From positions 1-7,297 of the forward strand of contig JAIMBU010000115.1 in NCBI GenBank assembly GCA_023511325.1: a stretch of DNA of 7,297 nucleotides, read 5' to 3'. The stretch is from Gorillibacterium sp. GTDB lineage: Bacteria; Bacillota; Bacilli; Paenibacillales; NBRC-103111. The notes beneath the pieces were generated by a model. The model had not been told where the DNA came from and ran no database searches. It saw only the letters and a program-made list of their open reading frames with translations. Positions 1 to 6,290 of this stretch are shown one piece after another. Each line of letters begins with the position of its first letter. Position 1 is the stretch's first letter. Position numbers and translations under genes: made by a program.

Positions 1-1329
1 GTATTGAATAAGGCAACGGGACGAGGCGATATTGGACTGTCGACAAGTCAAGACGGTATCTCCTGGCATTACGAGCAGATTGTTCTCAAGGAAAGCTTTC
101 ATTTGTCTTATCCTCAAGTCTTCCAGCTGGATGGACAGTTTTATATGCTACCTGAATCCGTTGAAGCCAATAAGGTTTTGCTGTATAAGGCAACCCATTT
201 TCCCACGGAGTGGGCTGTCGCAGGAGAACTGATTAAAGGGAGATATACAGATCCGAGTCTCTTCTTCTATCAAGAGAAATGGTGGATGTACGCTGGCTCC
301 AAGAGCAAGCATCTCCATCTGTTTTTTGCCGATGAGCTGGAGGGCGAATGGAAGGAACATCCACACAGTCCGGTCATTTCCGATAACGGCAGTATCAGTC
401 GTCCCGGCGGGCGTGTCCTTGTTTATCGAGAACAGGTCTATCGTTATACGCAGGATGGTGATCCCCTTTATGGCAGAGCCAATCAGGTCTTTCGTGTTAC
501 ATCATTGACCGAAACCGATTATGCAGAGGAGGAAGGTCATGTGGTGCTGACTGGCACTGGCATGCAGAACGACTGGAGAAAGGACGGGATGCATCACATC
601 GATCAGTTGGAACTTGCCGATAATCGCTGGATGATTGCAGTTGATGGCCATCATTTTGTCGAGCAAAACTATCTCCTCTGGCGCTTTAGACGACTCCTCG
701 TAACAAGGGTACCCAAAATTAAAAAGCGGGTGTTCGATTTAATCATTTCCGTTCCTGCCCTTTTGCTGCTTTTACCGATTATGGGAGTGATTGCTTTGCT
801 TATTCGCTTGAAGTTGGGTTCGCCCATTCTCTTTAAGCAGGAGCGTCCCGGGCTTCACGGAAAACCTTTTTCCGTCTACAAGTTTCGTACGATGACAGAT
901 GCGCTGGATGAGGATGGATGTTTACTAGCAGACGCCGATCGTTTAACTCCCTTTGGACAGATGCTGAGAAAATACAGTTTAGATGAATTGGTCCAGCTCA
1001 TTAACGTGGTGAAGGGTGATCTCAGCATCGTTGGGCCACGACCACTGCTGATCGAATACATGGGTTTATATACGGAGGAGCAGGCCAGACGACACCTCGT
1101 AAAACCGGGAATTACCGGATGGGCGCAGGTTAATGGCCGGAACGCGATCTCATGGGAGGAGCGATTTCAACTCGACACATGGTACGTTGACCATCACAGC
1201 CTTGCGCTTGATCTGAGAATTCTGTTACTGACAGTGTGGCGAGTGGTAAGACCAGCCGGAATTAACCATAGCAATCATGCCACCATGCCATTATTCGAGG
1301 GGAGTTCGCTGAAGAATGAGTCACAGTAA
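1..1329 (+). CDS. Beta-propeller (GINT1-N/GH43-like) fused to EpsL-type sugar phosphate transferase, 5' partial
   Basis: Residues are counted from the TTG at position 4, but the frame is open from base 1 and there is no room for a ribosome site, so the real start lies upstream. Residues 1-225 match what I know of the bacterial 'glucosamine inositolphosphorylceramide transferase family' propeller: RGDIGLSTSQDG (7-18), FHLSYPQVF (32-40), LPES (49-52), TDPSLF (82-87), SRPGGRVLV (132-140), RYTQDGDPLYG (147-157) and DGMHHID (194-200). Family members usually have roughly 70-90 more N-terminal residues, which are missing here. Residues 238-441 form a bacterial sugar transferase (PF02397): a hydrophobic re-entrant membrane segment (about 244-268), KFRTM (293-297), the catalytic Asp-Glu pair D327-E328, GPRPLL (344-349) and QVNGRN (375-380). 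This half should transfer a sugar-1-phosphate from a UDP-sugar to undecaprenyl phosphate at the cytoplasmic membrane face. Its tail (GI..SNHAT..FEGS) resembles B. subtilis EpsL. Odd points: V330 replaces the usual Pro in DELPQ. The propeller's role is unknown; sugar binding or glycosidase activity is possible. The 3' end overlaps the next gene by 14 bases. Confidence 0.9.
   Translation, partial: VLNKATGRGDIGLSTSQDGISWHYEQIVLKESFHLSYPQVFQLDGQFYMLPESVEANKVLLYKATHFPTEWAVAGELIKGRYTDPSLFFYQEKWWMYAGSKSKHLHLFFADELEGEWKEHPHSPVISDNGSISRPGGRVLVYREQVYRYTQDGDPLYGRANQVFRVTSLTETDYAEEEGHVVLTGTGMQNDWRKDGMHHIDQLELADNRWMIAVDGHHFVEQNYLLWRFRRLLVTRVPKIKKRVFDLIISVPALLLLLPIMGVIALLIRLKLGSPILFKQERPGLHGKPFSVYKFRTMTDALDEDGCLLADADRLTPFGQMLRKYSLDELVQLINVVKGDLSIVGPRPLLIEYMGLYTEEQARRHLVKPGITGWAQVNGRNAISWEERFQLDTWYVDHHSLALDLRILLLTVWRVVRPAGINHSNHATMPLFEGSSLKNESQ
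1297..1304 (+). promoter_or_regulatory. Ribosome binding site of the ATP-grasp gene
   Basis: GAGGGGAG lies inside the 3' coding end of the fusion gene, 11 bases before the ATG at 1316. The spacing is slightly long but the purine run is strong. Its position inside the upstream gene, with a 14-base gene overlap, suggests translational coupling. Confidence 0.6.
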
Positions 1330-2320
1330 AACAAACATCCTATTTACTAGTTCTGGAAGGAGAGTATCTCTGGTCAAAAAGTTCAGGGAGGCTTATACCT
1401 CACACGGACTTTCTGGGAAGATCATTACTGCCGACCTGAAAAGTACCGCACCGACCGCCTTCTTCGCTGATCGACATTACCTTGTTCCTAGACTGAGCGA
1501 TGAGGGTTATCTTCCGACCCTGATCCATATTTGTCAGCAGGAGAACATCCAACTTTTGATCCCGCTGATCGACTCCGAGCTATTATTGCTCGCACAAAAC
1601 AGGCATTTATTTGATCAAATGGGGGTGAAGCTGCTTCTATCGAGCAAAGAGCTGAACGAAATCTCTTGTGATAAGAAGCAAACCTATCATTTCTTTGTCG
1701 AGCACGGAATTTCTACACCGAGGGTATACAGCGAGAAGGATTTGGCTGAGGGTGACTATATATTCCCGCTGATTATCAAGCCGACAAACGGCAGCTCTAG
1801 TAAAGGTGTCACCAAGATTCGCAACGAGCAGGAGCTGCGGTTCTTTCTCGAATACACTCCGTTTGCCATGGCTCAGGAATTGGTTTGTGGAGATGAGTAT
1901 ACCGTGGATGTGATGACTGATTTTGCGGGTAGGATCAAAACGATTGTTCCTAGACTGCGCATAGAGACAAGAGCAGGCGAAGTGAGCAAGGGGAAAACCG
2001 TGAAAGACAAGTCAATTATTCAAGCAGTAGAAGCAGTTGTCGGGGCTTTACCTGGACCTGTGGGTTGCTTGACATTGCAATGCTTCAAGCAGGAGGATGG
2101 GCAAATCACCTTTATCGAGATCAATCCACGGTTTGGGGGAGGTATCCCGTTATCGATTGAAGCAGGAGCAGATTTCCCCTTCTGGTCGCTACAGCTCGCA
2201 AACGGAGAGTCGCTGGGTAAGCCCGATTTCAATTGGACAGATCAATTAACCATGCTGCGGTACGACGAAGCGATCTTCACAAGGGGCGAGTCAAATGGAA
2301 GTGACGACGATTGTTTTTGA
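1316..2320 (+). CDS. ATP-grasp domain ligase (carbamoyl-phosphate-synthase-like / PylC-like)
   Basis: A 334-residue ATP-grasp enzyme, full length for this type. ATP-grasp proteins activate a carboxylate as an acyl-phosphate and join it to an amine, thiol or similar nucleophile. The N-terminal pre-ATP-grasp fold opens with NILFTSSGRRVSLV (7-20), a typical start for this subfamily that supports the ATG used. ATP-binding elements are IIKP with K155, a glycine/serine loop NGSSSKG (158-164), and GDEYTVDV with E194 (192-199). The metal site is FIEINPRFGGG (266-276), with E268 and N270 as expected Mg ligands, so the protein looks catalytically intact. It overlaps the fusion gene by 14 bases and the HAD gene by 26 bases, implying coupled expression. 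The substrate cannot be read from sequence. Beside an amino-sugar aminotransferase and phosphoglycosyl transferases, attachment of an amino or carboxylic acid to a sugar intermediate is plausible but unproven. Family confidence is high; pathway role is low. Confidence 0.9.
   Translation: MSHSKTNILFTSSGRRVSLVKKFREAYTSHGLSGKIITADLKSTAPTAFFADRHYLVPRLSDEGYLPTLIHICQQENIQLLIPLIDSELLLLAQNRHLFDQMGVKLLLSSKELNEISCDKKQTYHFFVEHGISTPRVYSEKDLAEGDYIFPLIIKPTNGSSSKGVTKIRNEQELRFFLEYTPFAMAQELVCGDEYTVDVMTDFAGRIKTIVPRLRIETRAGEVSKGKTVKDKSIIQAVEAVVGALPGPVGCLTLQCFKQEDGQITFIEINPRFGGGIPLSIEAGADFPFWSLQLANGESLGKPDFNWTDQLTMLRYDEAIFTRGESNGSDDDCF
2281..2286 (+). promoter_or_regulatory. Ribosome binding site of the HAD gene
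   Basis: AAGGGG sits 8 bases before the ATG at 2295, within the last codons of the ATP-grasp gene. It supports the overlapping start and coupled translation of the two proteins. Confidence 0.6.
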
Positions 2321-3047
2321 TCTGGACGATACATTATATCCAGAGAGGGACTATGTTCTCAGTGGATTTAAGGCTGTAGGTGAGCGAGTTTTCCGGCAGT
2401 TTGGTCATGCGGGCTTCTATGAATCAGCCACAAGGTTATTTCATTCAGGAGAAAGCGCATTGATCTTTAATCGAGTCCTTGATCAGTTGGGCCTTGCTTA
2501 TAATAATCAGCTGATCACGGAGCTCGTTGCCTGTTATCGCTTGCATGAGCCCGAAATCAGTTTATCTGCGGATGCGCAGTGGCTACTCGGGCGAATTAGT
2601 GCAGAAGTGAAGCTCGGTCTGCTGTCTGATGGCTACAAAGAGGCGCAAGAACAAAAGGTGATGAAATTGAACCTAGATCATTATTTTCATGCGGTCGTAT
2701 TATCTGACACACTGGGGCGGGAGCATTGGAAGCCAAGTCCGGTTCCTTATCAAGAAATGGTGAGACTGCTGCATGTGCAGCATGAAGCATGTTTATATGT
2801 AGGGGATAACGCCAGTAAGGATTTCATCACAGCGAAAACACTGGGCTGGAGAACGGTTCGTCTTAAGCGACCCGATGGGGTTTATGCCGATACCCTAGTA
2901 CCAGAGGAATTTGAAGCCCATTATCAAATCGACAATCTGAGGCAGTTAACAACGATTCCAGAGTTCAAGCAGCTCTTTCGATTGCAGTCCATAGAGCTAG
3001 ACCCTATTGCAGACGCAGCCGAAAGTAAAGCTGGAGTAAATAGCTGA
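2295..3047 (+). CDS. HAD-superfamily hydrolase (subfamily IA type phosphatase)
   Basis: A 250-residue HAD hydrolase with all four signature motifs: motif I DLDDT (D9 nucleophile, D11 acid/base), motif II LLSDG with S111, motif III K146 in KPSPVPY, and motif IV VGDNASKD (G170-D171, D176). The helical segment between motif I and motif II (about 20-95) fits a C1 cap as in subfamily IA. Such enzymes dephosphorylate small metabolites through an aspartyl-phosphate intermediate and are cytoplasmic. The specific substrate is not predictable; a sugar phosphate or phosphorylated precursor used by the neighbouring enzymes is a reasonable guess. The motif I strand begins within the first residues (VTTIVFDLDD), so the ATG at 2295 is the natural start despite the 26-base overlap with the ATP-grasp gene. 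The last 25 residues or so (about 226-250) look like a non-conserved tail. The gene ends 14 bases before the next gene. Confidence 0.9.
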   Translation: MEVTTIVFDLDDTLYPERDYVLSGFKAVGERVFRQFGHAGFYESATRLFHSGESALIFNRVLDQLGLAYNNQLITELVACYRLHEPEISLSADAQWLLGRISAEVKLGLLSDGYKEAQEQKVMKLNLDHYFHAVVLSDTLGREHWKPSPVPYQEMVRLLHVQHEACLYVGDNASKDFITAKTLGWRTVRLKRPDGVYADTLVPEEFEAHYQIDNLRQLTTIPEFKQLFRLQSIELDPIADAAESKAGVNS

Positions 3048-3048
3048 C

Positions 3049-3057
3049 GAGGAGGGG
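3049..3057 (+). promoter_or_regulatory. Strong ribosome binding site of the second sugar transferase
   Basis: GAGGAGGGG contains a near-perfect anti-16S match (AGGAGG at 3050-3055) 6 bases before the ATG at 3062. It is the strongest Shine-Dalgarno site in the window and fixes the start. Confidence 0.75.
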
Positions 3058-3061
3058 CCAG

Positions 3062-3679
3062 ATGAAGCGGATGCTCGATATCTTTTTTGCTATCTGCATT
3101 TTGTTTTTATGCAGCCCCATTATTCTGATTACAGGGCTCCTCGTTAGAGTGAATATGGGAAAACCTATTTTCTTTCGCCAACAGCGCCCAGGACTTCATG
3201 GTCATTTATTCATGCTCTATAAGTTTCGCACGATGCGGGAGGAGCACTCAGCAACGGGGATACCCCTTGCTGACGGTCTTAGATTAACTGCACTTGGCAA
3301 AGTACTTCGTCAAACGAGCATGGATGAGCTGCCACAGCTGCTCAACATCCTCAAAGGAGAGATGAGCTTTGTCGGCCCAAGGCCACTGCTTGTTAAATAT
3401 TTAGCCCATTACACCCCAAGGGAACAGCTAAGGCATCGGGTTAGACCCGGCTTAACGGGCTTAGCCCAAGTCAACGGAAGAAATCAGCTTCATTGGAGTG
3501 AACGACTGGAGCTTGATGTTTGCTACGTAGAACAACAATCCTTGCTGCTCGATTTAAAAATTATCGGACTTACGCTGATCGCCGTGCTTAAGCGGAGAGG
3601 GGTTGTTCTTGATCCAGGTACACTCCTGCTTGATTTGGATGTAGAACGAATGTCTGGCAGTCAAAGTGCTAAATCTTAG
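3062..3679 (+). CDS. Free-standing monotopic phosphoglycosyl transferase (sugar transferase)
   Basis: A 205-residue bacterial sugar transferase (PF02397), the minimal PglC/EpsL-like size of about 200 residues. It should move a phospho-sugar from a UDP-sugar to undecaprenyl phosphate, starting repeat-unit assembly at the cytoplasmic membrane. Visible elements are MKRMLDIFF at the N-terminus, a re-entrant hydrophobic segment (5-30) with the Ser-Pro kink S18-P19, RPGLHG (42-47), KFRTM (54-58), the catalytic dyad D88-E89 in SMDELPQLLN, GPRPLL (105-110) and QVNGRN (136-141). All are consensus, unlike the fused copy at the start of the window. The C-terminal tail (about 180-205, VVLDPGTLLLDLDV) differs from the EpsL-like tail of that fused copy, so this is a distinct paralogue and not a recent duplicate. 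It lies 19 bases upstream of the EpsN-like gene, as epsL lies close to epsN in B. subtilis. The sugar donor cannot be decided from sequence alone; a diacetamido-type UDP-sugar is one option. Confidence 0.93.
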   Translation: MKRMLDIFFAICILFLCSPIILITGLLVRVNMGKPIFFRQQRPGLHGHLFMLYKFRTMREEHSATGIPLADGLRLTALGKVLRQTSMDELPQLLNILKGEMSFVGPRPLLVKYLAHYTPREQLRHRVRPGLTGLAQVNGRNQLHWSERLELDVCYVEQQSLLLDLKIIGLTLIAVLKRRGVVLDPGTLLLDLDVERMSGSQSAKS

Positions 3680-3689
3680 AGAAGAGGAT

Positions 3690-3693
3690 GAGG
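3690..3693 (+). promoter_or_regulatory. Ribosome binding site deciding the aminotransferase start
   Basis: GAGG, part of the purine-rich stretch GAAGAGGATGAGG (3681-3693), lies 5 bases before the ATG at 3699. It favours this ATG over the in-frame GTG at 3666, which has no comparable site and would overlap the previous gene. Confidence 0.55.
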
Positions 3694-3698
3694 TAAAT

Positions 3699-4892
3699 AT
3701 GGATAAATCCCTAGTAAAGAGTCGAATTTTCCTTTCCCCTCCTCATATGAGTGGTAAAGAGCAGCAGTATATCAATGATGCCTTTAAGACCAACTGGATT
3801 GCTCCGCTTGGTCCAAATGTCGATGCCTTCGAGCAAGAAATGGCTGCCTACCTTGGAGTAAACGAAGCGGTGGCTTTAAGCTCAGGAACTGCAGCCCTCC
3901 ATTTGGCCTTACGGATATTGGATGTTCAAGCAGGAGATCGAGTATTCTGCTCCTCCCTAACCTTTGTGGCTAGTGCTAATCCAATTCTTTATCAAGGAGC
4001 GGAGCCCGTGTTTATTGATTCTGAAGCGGGAACCTGGAATATGTCCCCATTGGCCCTTGAGCGAGCTCTTCATGATGAGCTGAGGAAGGGCCGATTGCCA
4101 AAAGCGGTGATCGCCGTAAATTTATACGGACAAAGTGCAAATATGGACGCAATCGCTGCCTTATGCGAATTATATCAGGTGCCTTTGGTTGAAGATGCAG
4201 CGGAGTCACTAGGCTCCAGCTACAAAGGGAAGAAGAGTGGTACCTTTGGTCGCTTGGGGATTTATTCCTTCAACGGCAACAAGATTATCACGACGTCCGG
4301 CGGCGGTATGCTGATTGCTGATGAGCCTGGAGCAATTGCGCAAGCCCGCTTTCTGGCTACCCAAGCCAGGGACGTCGCACCGCATTATCAACACAGCACA
4401 ATGGGCTACAACTACCGACTGAGCAACATTCTTGCCGGCGTAGGAAGAGCACAGCTTGAGGTATTGGATGACCGGGTGGCAGCTAGAAGACGTATTTTCC
4501 ACCGATATGAGCAGATGCTAGGGAGCTTGCCCGGCTTTACAATGATGCCAGAAGCAGAGGGAACGATGTCTAATCGCTGGCTGACGACCCTGACAATCGA
4601 TAAGAATGAAGCCGGGGTTTCGGTGAATGAGGTGCTGCAGGCACTAGCTGCAGAGAATATTGAAGCTCGTCCGGTTTGGAAGCCGCTGCATCTGCAGCCG
4701 TTATTTCGCAATAGCATTTATTACCCCCATGAAGCTAAAGAGAATGTATCGGAGCAGTTGTTCGCAACGGGCCTCTGCCTTCCTTCTGGATCAGCGCTGA
4801 CCGAAGAAGAGCAGATGCGCGTGGTTACTAGTATTCGCGAGCTGGTCGAATATGCCAATCGAACGGGACAGCAATTAAAATCGATTTCTTGA
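3699..4892 (+). CDS. epsN: EpsN-like PLP-dependent UDP-4-keto sugar aminotransferase (DegT/DnrJ/EryC1 family)
   Basis: A 397-residue class of fold-type I aminotransferase that transfers an amino group, normally from glutamate, to C4 of a UDP-4-keto-6-deoxy-GlcNAc-type sugar in the cytoplasm. This is the EpsN/PglE step towards bacillosamine-like sugars. Motifs: LSPPHMSG (12-19), NWIAPLGP (32-39), SSGTAALH (61-68, phosphate-binding), EDAAES (165-170, D166 contacting the PLP ring nitrogen), and FNGNKIITTSGGG (191-203) with K195 as the PLP Schiff-base lysine. NYRLSNILAGVGRAQL (238-253) and EARPVWKPLH (322-331) are also family-typical. From memory, these blocks match B. subtilis EpsN closely, including the unusual PPHMSG opening, hence the symbol. 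The ATG at 3699 is chosen because it has a Shine-Dalgarno site and gives the EpsN-like N-terminus; the GTG at 3666 would add 11 non-conserved residues. The matching 4,6-dehydratase (EpsC/PglF type) and N-acetyltransferase (EpsM/PglD type) are not in the window. Confidence 0.93.
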   Translation: MDKSLVKSRIFLSPPHMSGKEQQYINDAFKTNWIAPLGPNVDAFEQEMAAYLGVNEAVALSSGTAALHLALRILDVQAGDRVFCSSLTFVASANPILYQGAEPVFIDSEAGTWNMSPLALERALHDELRKGRLPKAVIAVNLYGQSANMDAIAALCELYQVPLVEDAAESLGSSYKGKKSGTFGRLGIYSFNGNKIITTSGGGMLIADEPGAIAQARFLATQARDVAPHYQHSTMGYNYRLSNILAGVGRAQLEVLDDRVAARRRIFHRYEQMLGSLPGFTMMPEAEGTMSNRWLTTLTIDKNEAGVSVNEVLQALAAENIEARPVWKPLHLQPLFRNSIYYPHEAKENVSEQLFATGLCLPSGSALTEEEQMRVVTSIRELVEYANRTGQQLKSIS

Positions 4893-4897
4893 TAAAT

Positions 4898-4904
4898 GGG
4901 AGGG
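4898..4904 (+). promoter_or_regulatory. Ribosome binding site deciding the ugd start
   Basis: GGGAGGG lies 6 bases before the ATG at 4911. An in-frame ATG at 4896 overlaps this site and would add five residues before the dinucleotide-binding strand, so 4911 is preferred. Confidence 0.7.
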
Positions 4905-4910
4905 ATACTC

Positions 4911-6236
4911 ATGTATATAACGGTAATTGGCACAGGTTATGTTGGACTAGTGACGGGGGTATGTCTCGCGGAGATTGGCCATCAAGTCACCTGTATTGAT
5001 GTGAATGAAGAGAAGGTAGCCAAGATGAAACAAGGAATCTCGCCGATCTATGAGCCGGGGCTGGAGCCACTAATGATTCGTAACCGTGACGCGGGTCGTT
5101 TAAATTTTACAACCAGCCACCGGGAAGGACTCCTCTGGTCAGAACTCATTATCATCGCGGTTGGAACACCACAACGAGAGGATGGCTCTGCCAATCTAAC
5201 CTATATTGAACAGGCCGCGAAGGATATTGGTTATCATGTGCGCAACAACAGCATTGTTGTGGTCAAAAGCACCGTTCCCGTGGGTACAAATGACGATGTG
5301 AGGTCTGTAATTGAAGGCCACTTAAGGCAGCCAGTGAAAATCTCAATGGCCTCCAATCCTGAATTTCTCCGCGAGGGGTCAGCTGTCCATGATACCTTTC
5401 AGGGGGATCGAATCATCATTGGGACAGATGATCCAGAGACAGGTGCAGTGCTGGAGAAGGTTTATCAGCCCTTCGGCATTCCCGTTTACCAAACAGATTT
5501 GCGCAGTGCGGAGATGATCAAATACGCTTCAAACGCTTTTCTCGCAACCAAAATCAGCTTTATGAATGAGATCTCCAATGTCTGTGAGAAGCTTGGCGCT
5601 GACGTTGAGCATGTGGCCCTCGGGATGGGAATGGACAAACGGATTGGCACCCAGTTTCTGAAAGCAGGGATCGGCTATGGGGGCTCCTGTTTCCCGAAAG
5701 ATACGAAAGCCCTTGTGCAGATGTCTGGGAATGTCGAATATGAATTTAAACTGCTGCATTCCGTCATTGAGGTGAACCGCGACCAGCAGACAAAGCTTGT
5801 TCGTAGCGCCATGAATCGTTTCGGGCATGTCAAGGGAATGCGCATCGCACTGCTGGGGTTAGCGTTCAAACCCAATACGGATGATATGCGCGAGGCACCT
5901 TCCATTGCGATTGCTGAGCAGTTAGTAGCGCTTGGTGCTGATGTCATTGGATTTGATCCAGTGGCTATGAACAATGCGCGGGAAATACTTCCGGAGCAGA
6001 TCAGCTATGCTCCTTCTGTTAGAGAAGCACTCTTGGACGCTGACGCGGCCTTTATCCTGACTGAATGGCCGGAGATCACTTCTATTGATCTTCGAGAAGC
6101 AAGAGGTTGGATGAAGGATGCGATCATCTTTGATGGACGTAACTGCTTTGCACTAGATGCTGCGGAGTCAGCAGGTTTCGAATATCACTCAATCGGCAGA
6201 AGGACCATCATCACCGAGTCGTCACTTAGTAGATAA
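4911..6236 (+). CDS. ugd: UDP-glucose 6-dehydrogenase
   Basis: A 441-residue NAD-dependent UDP-glucose dehydrogenase (TuaD/BceC type) that oxidises UDP-glucose to UDP-glucuronate in the cytoplasm in two hydride transfers, using 2 NAD+. The Rossmann motif GTGYVG (7-12) follows directly after the start. Other landmarks are YEPGL (47-51), VGTP (84-87), KSTVPVGT (119-126), NPEFLREGSAVHD (149-161), IKYASNAFLATKISF (203-217, with K204), and GIGYGGSCFPKD (253-264) with the catalytic C260 plus K263-D264. The C-terminal UDP-binding domain carries LLGLAFKPNTDDMREAPS (314-331) and IFDGRN (406-411). Length and motifs are normal, so I expect an active enzyme. UDP-glucuronate would supply an acidic residue for the polymer or be a precursor of other sugars. 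It starts 18 bases after the aminotransferase stop. A UDP-ManNAc or other UDP-hexose dehydrogenase is less likely given the Ugd/TuaD-like motifs. Confidence 0.95.
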   Translation: MYITVIGTGYVGLVTGVCLAEIGHQVTCIDVNEEKVAKMKQGISPIYEPGLEPLMIRNRDAGRLNFTTSHREGLLWSELIIIAVGTPQREDGSANLTYIEQAAKDIGYHVRNNSIVVVKSTVPVGTNDDVRSVIEGHLRQPVKISMASNPEFLREGSAVHDTFQGDRIIIGTDDPETGAVLEKVYQPFGIPVYQTDLRSAEMIKYASNAFLATKISFMNEISNVCEKLGADVEHVALGMGMDKRIGTQFLKAGIGYGGSCFPKDTKALVQMSGNVEYEFKLLHSVIEVNRDQQTKLVRSAMNRFGHVKGMRIALLGLAFKPNTDDMREAPSIAIAEQLVALGADVIGFDPVAMNNAREILPEQISYAPSVREALLDADAAFILTEWPEITSIDLREARGWMKDAIIFDGRNCFALDAAESAGFEYHSIGRRTIITESSLSR

Positions 6237-6290
6237 ATTTCTCGGAAGCGTGCATTGCGATAAACATCAGACGATATGGAGGCATGAAGC
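6237..6290 (+). other. 54-base intergenic gap between ugd and the acyltransferase
   Basis: This is the largest gap in the window. I see no GC-rich hairpin followed by a T-run and no convincing -35/-10 pair, so the downstream gene is probably cotranscribed. Apart from the ribosome binding site near its 3' end it holds nothing I can name. Confidence 0.5.
6278..6282 (+). promoter_or_regulatory. Ribosome binding site deciding the acyltransferase start
   Basis: GGAGG lies 8 bases before the ATG at 6291. The nearer ATG at 6284 is only one base away and opens a four-codon frame that stops at once, so it is not the start. Confidence 0.7.

Noticed and set aside
4..6. TTG as the start codon of the first gene
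   Set aside because: The frame is open to base 1, there is no room for a ribosome binding site, and the conserved propeller sequence continues upstream in family members. The gene is 5' truncated by the window.
3666..3698. GTG start of the aminotransferase, giving 11 extra residues and a 14-base overlap
   Set aside because: The extra residues are not EpsN-like and lack a ribosome site. The ATG at 3699 has GAGG at good spacing.
4209..4717. Two overlapping minus-strand open frames of about 100 codons
   Set aside because: Both are antisense to the well-conserved aminotransferase, with no domain or ribosome site that I can see.
4896..4910. ATG at 4896 as ugd start
   Set aside because: It overlaps the Shine-Dalgarno site GGGAGGG, which is well placed for the ATG at 4911, directly before the Rossmann strand.
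5529..5974. Two 99-codon minus-strand open frames inside ugd
   Set aside because: They are shadows of a strongly conserved gene and mutually overlapping, with no family resemblance.
6237..6290. Possible promoter or terminator between ugd and the acyltransferase
   Set aside because: A TTGCGA at 6255-6260 has no -10 element at proper spacing, and no hairpin with a T-run is present.
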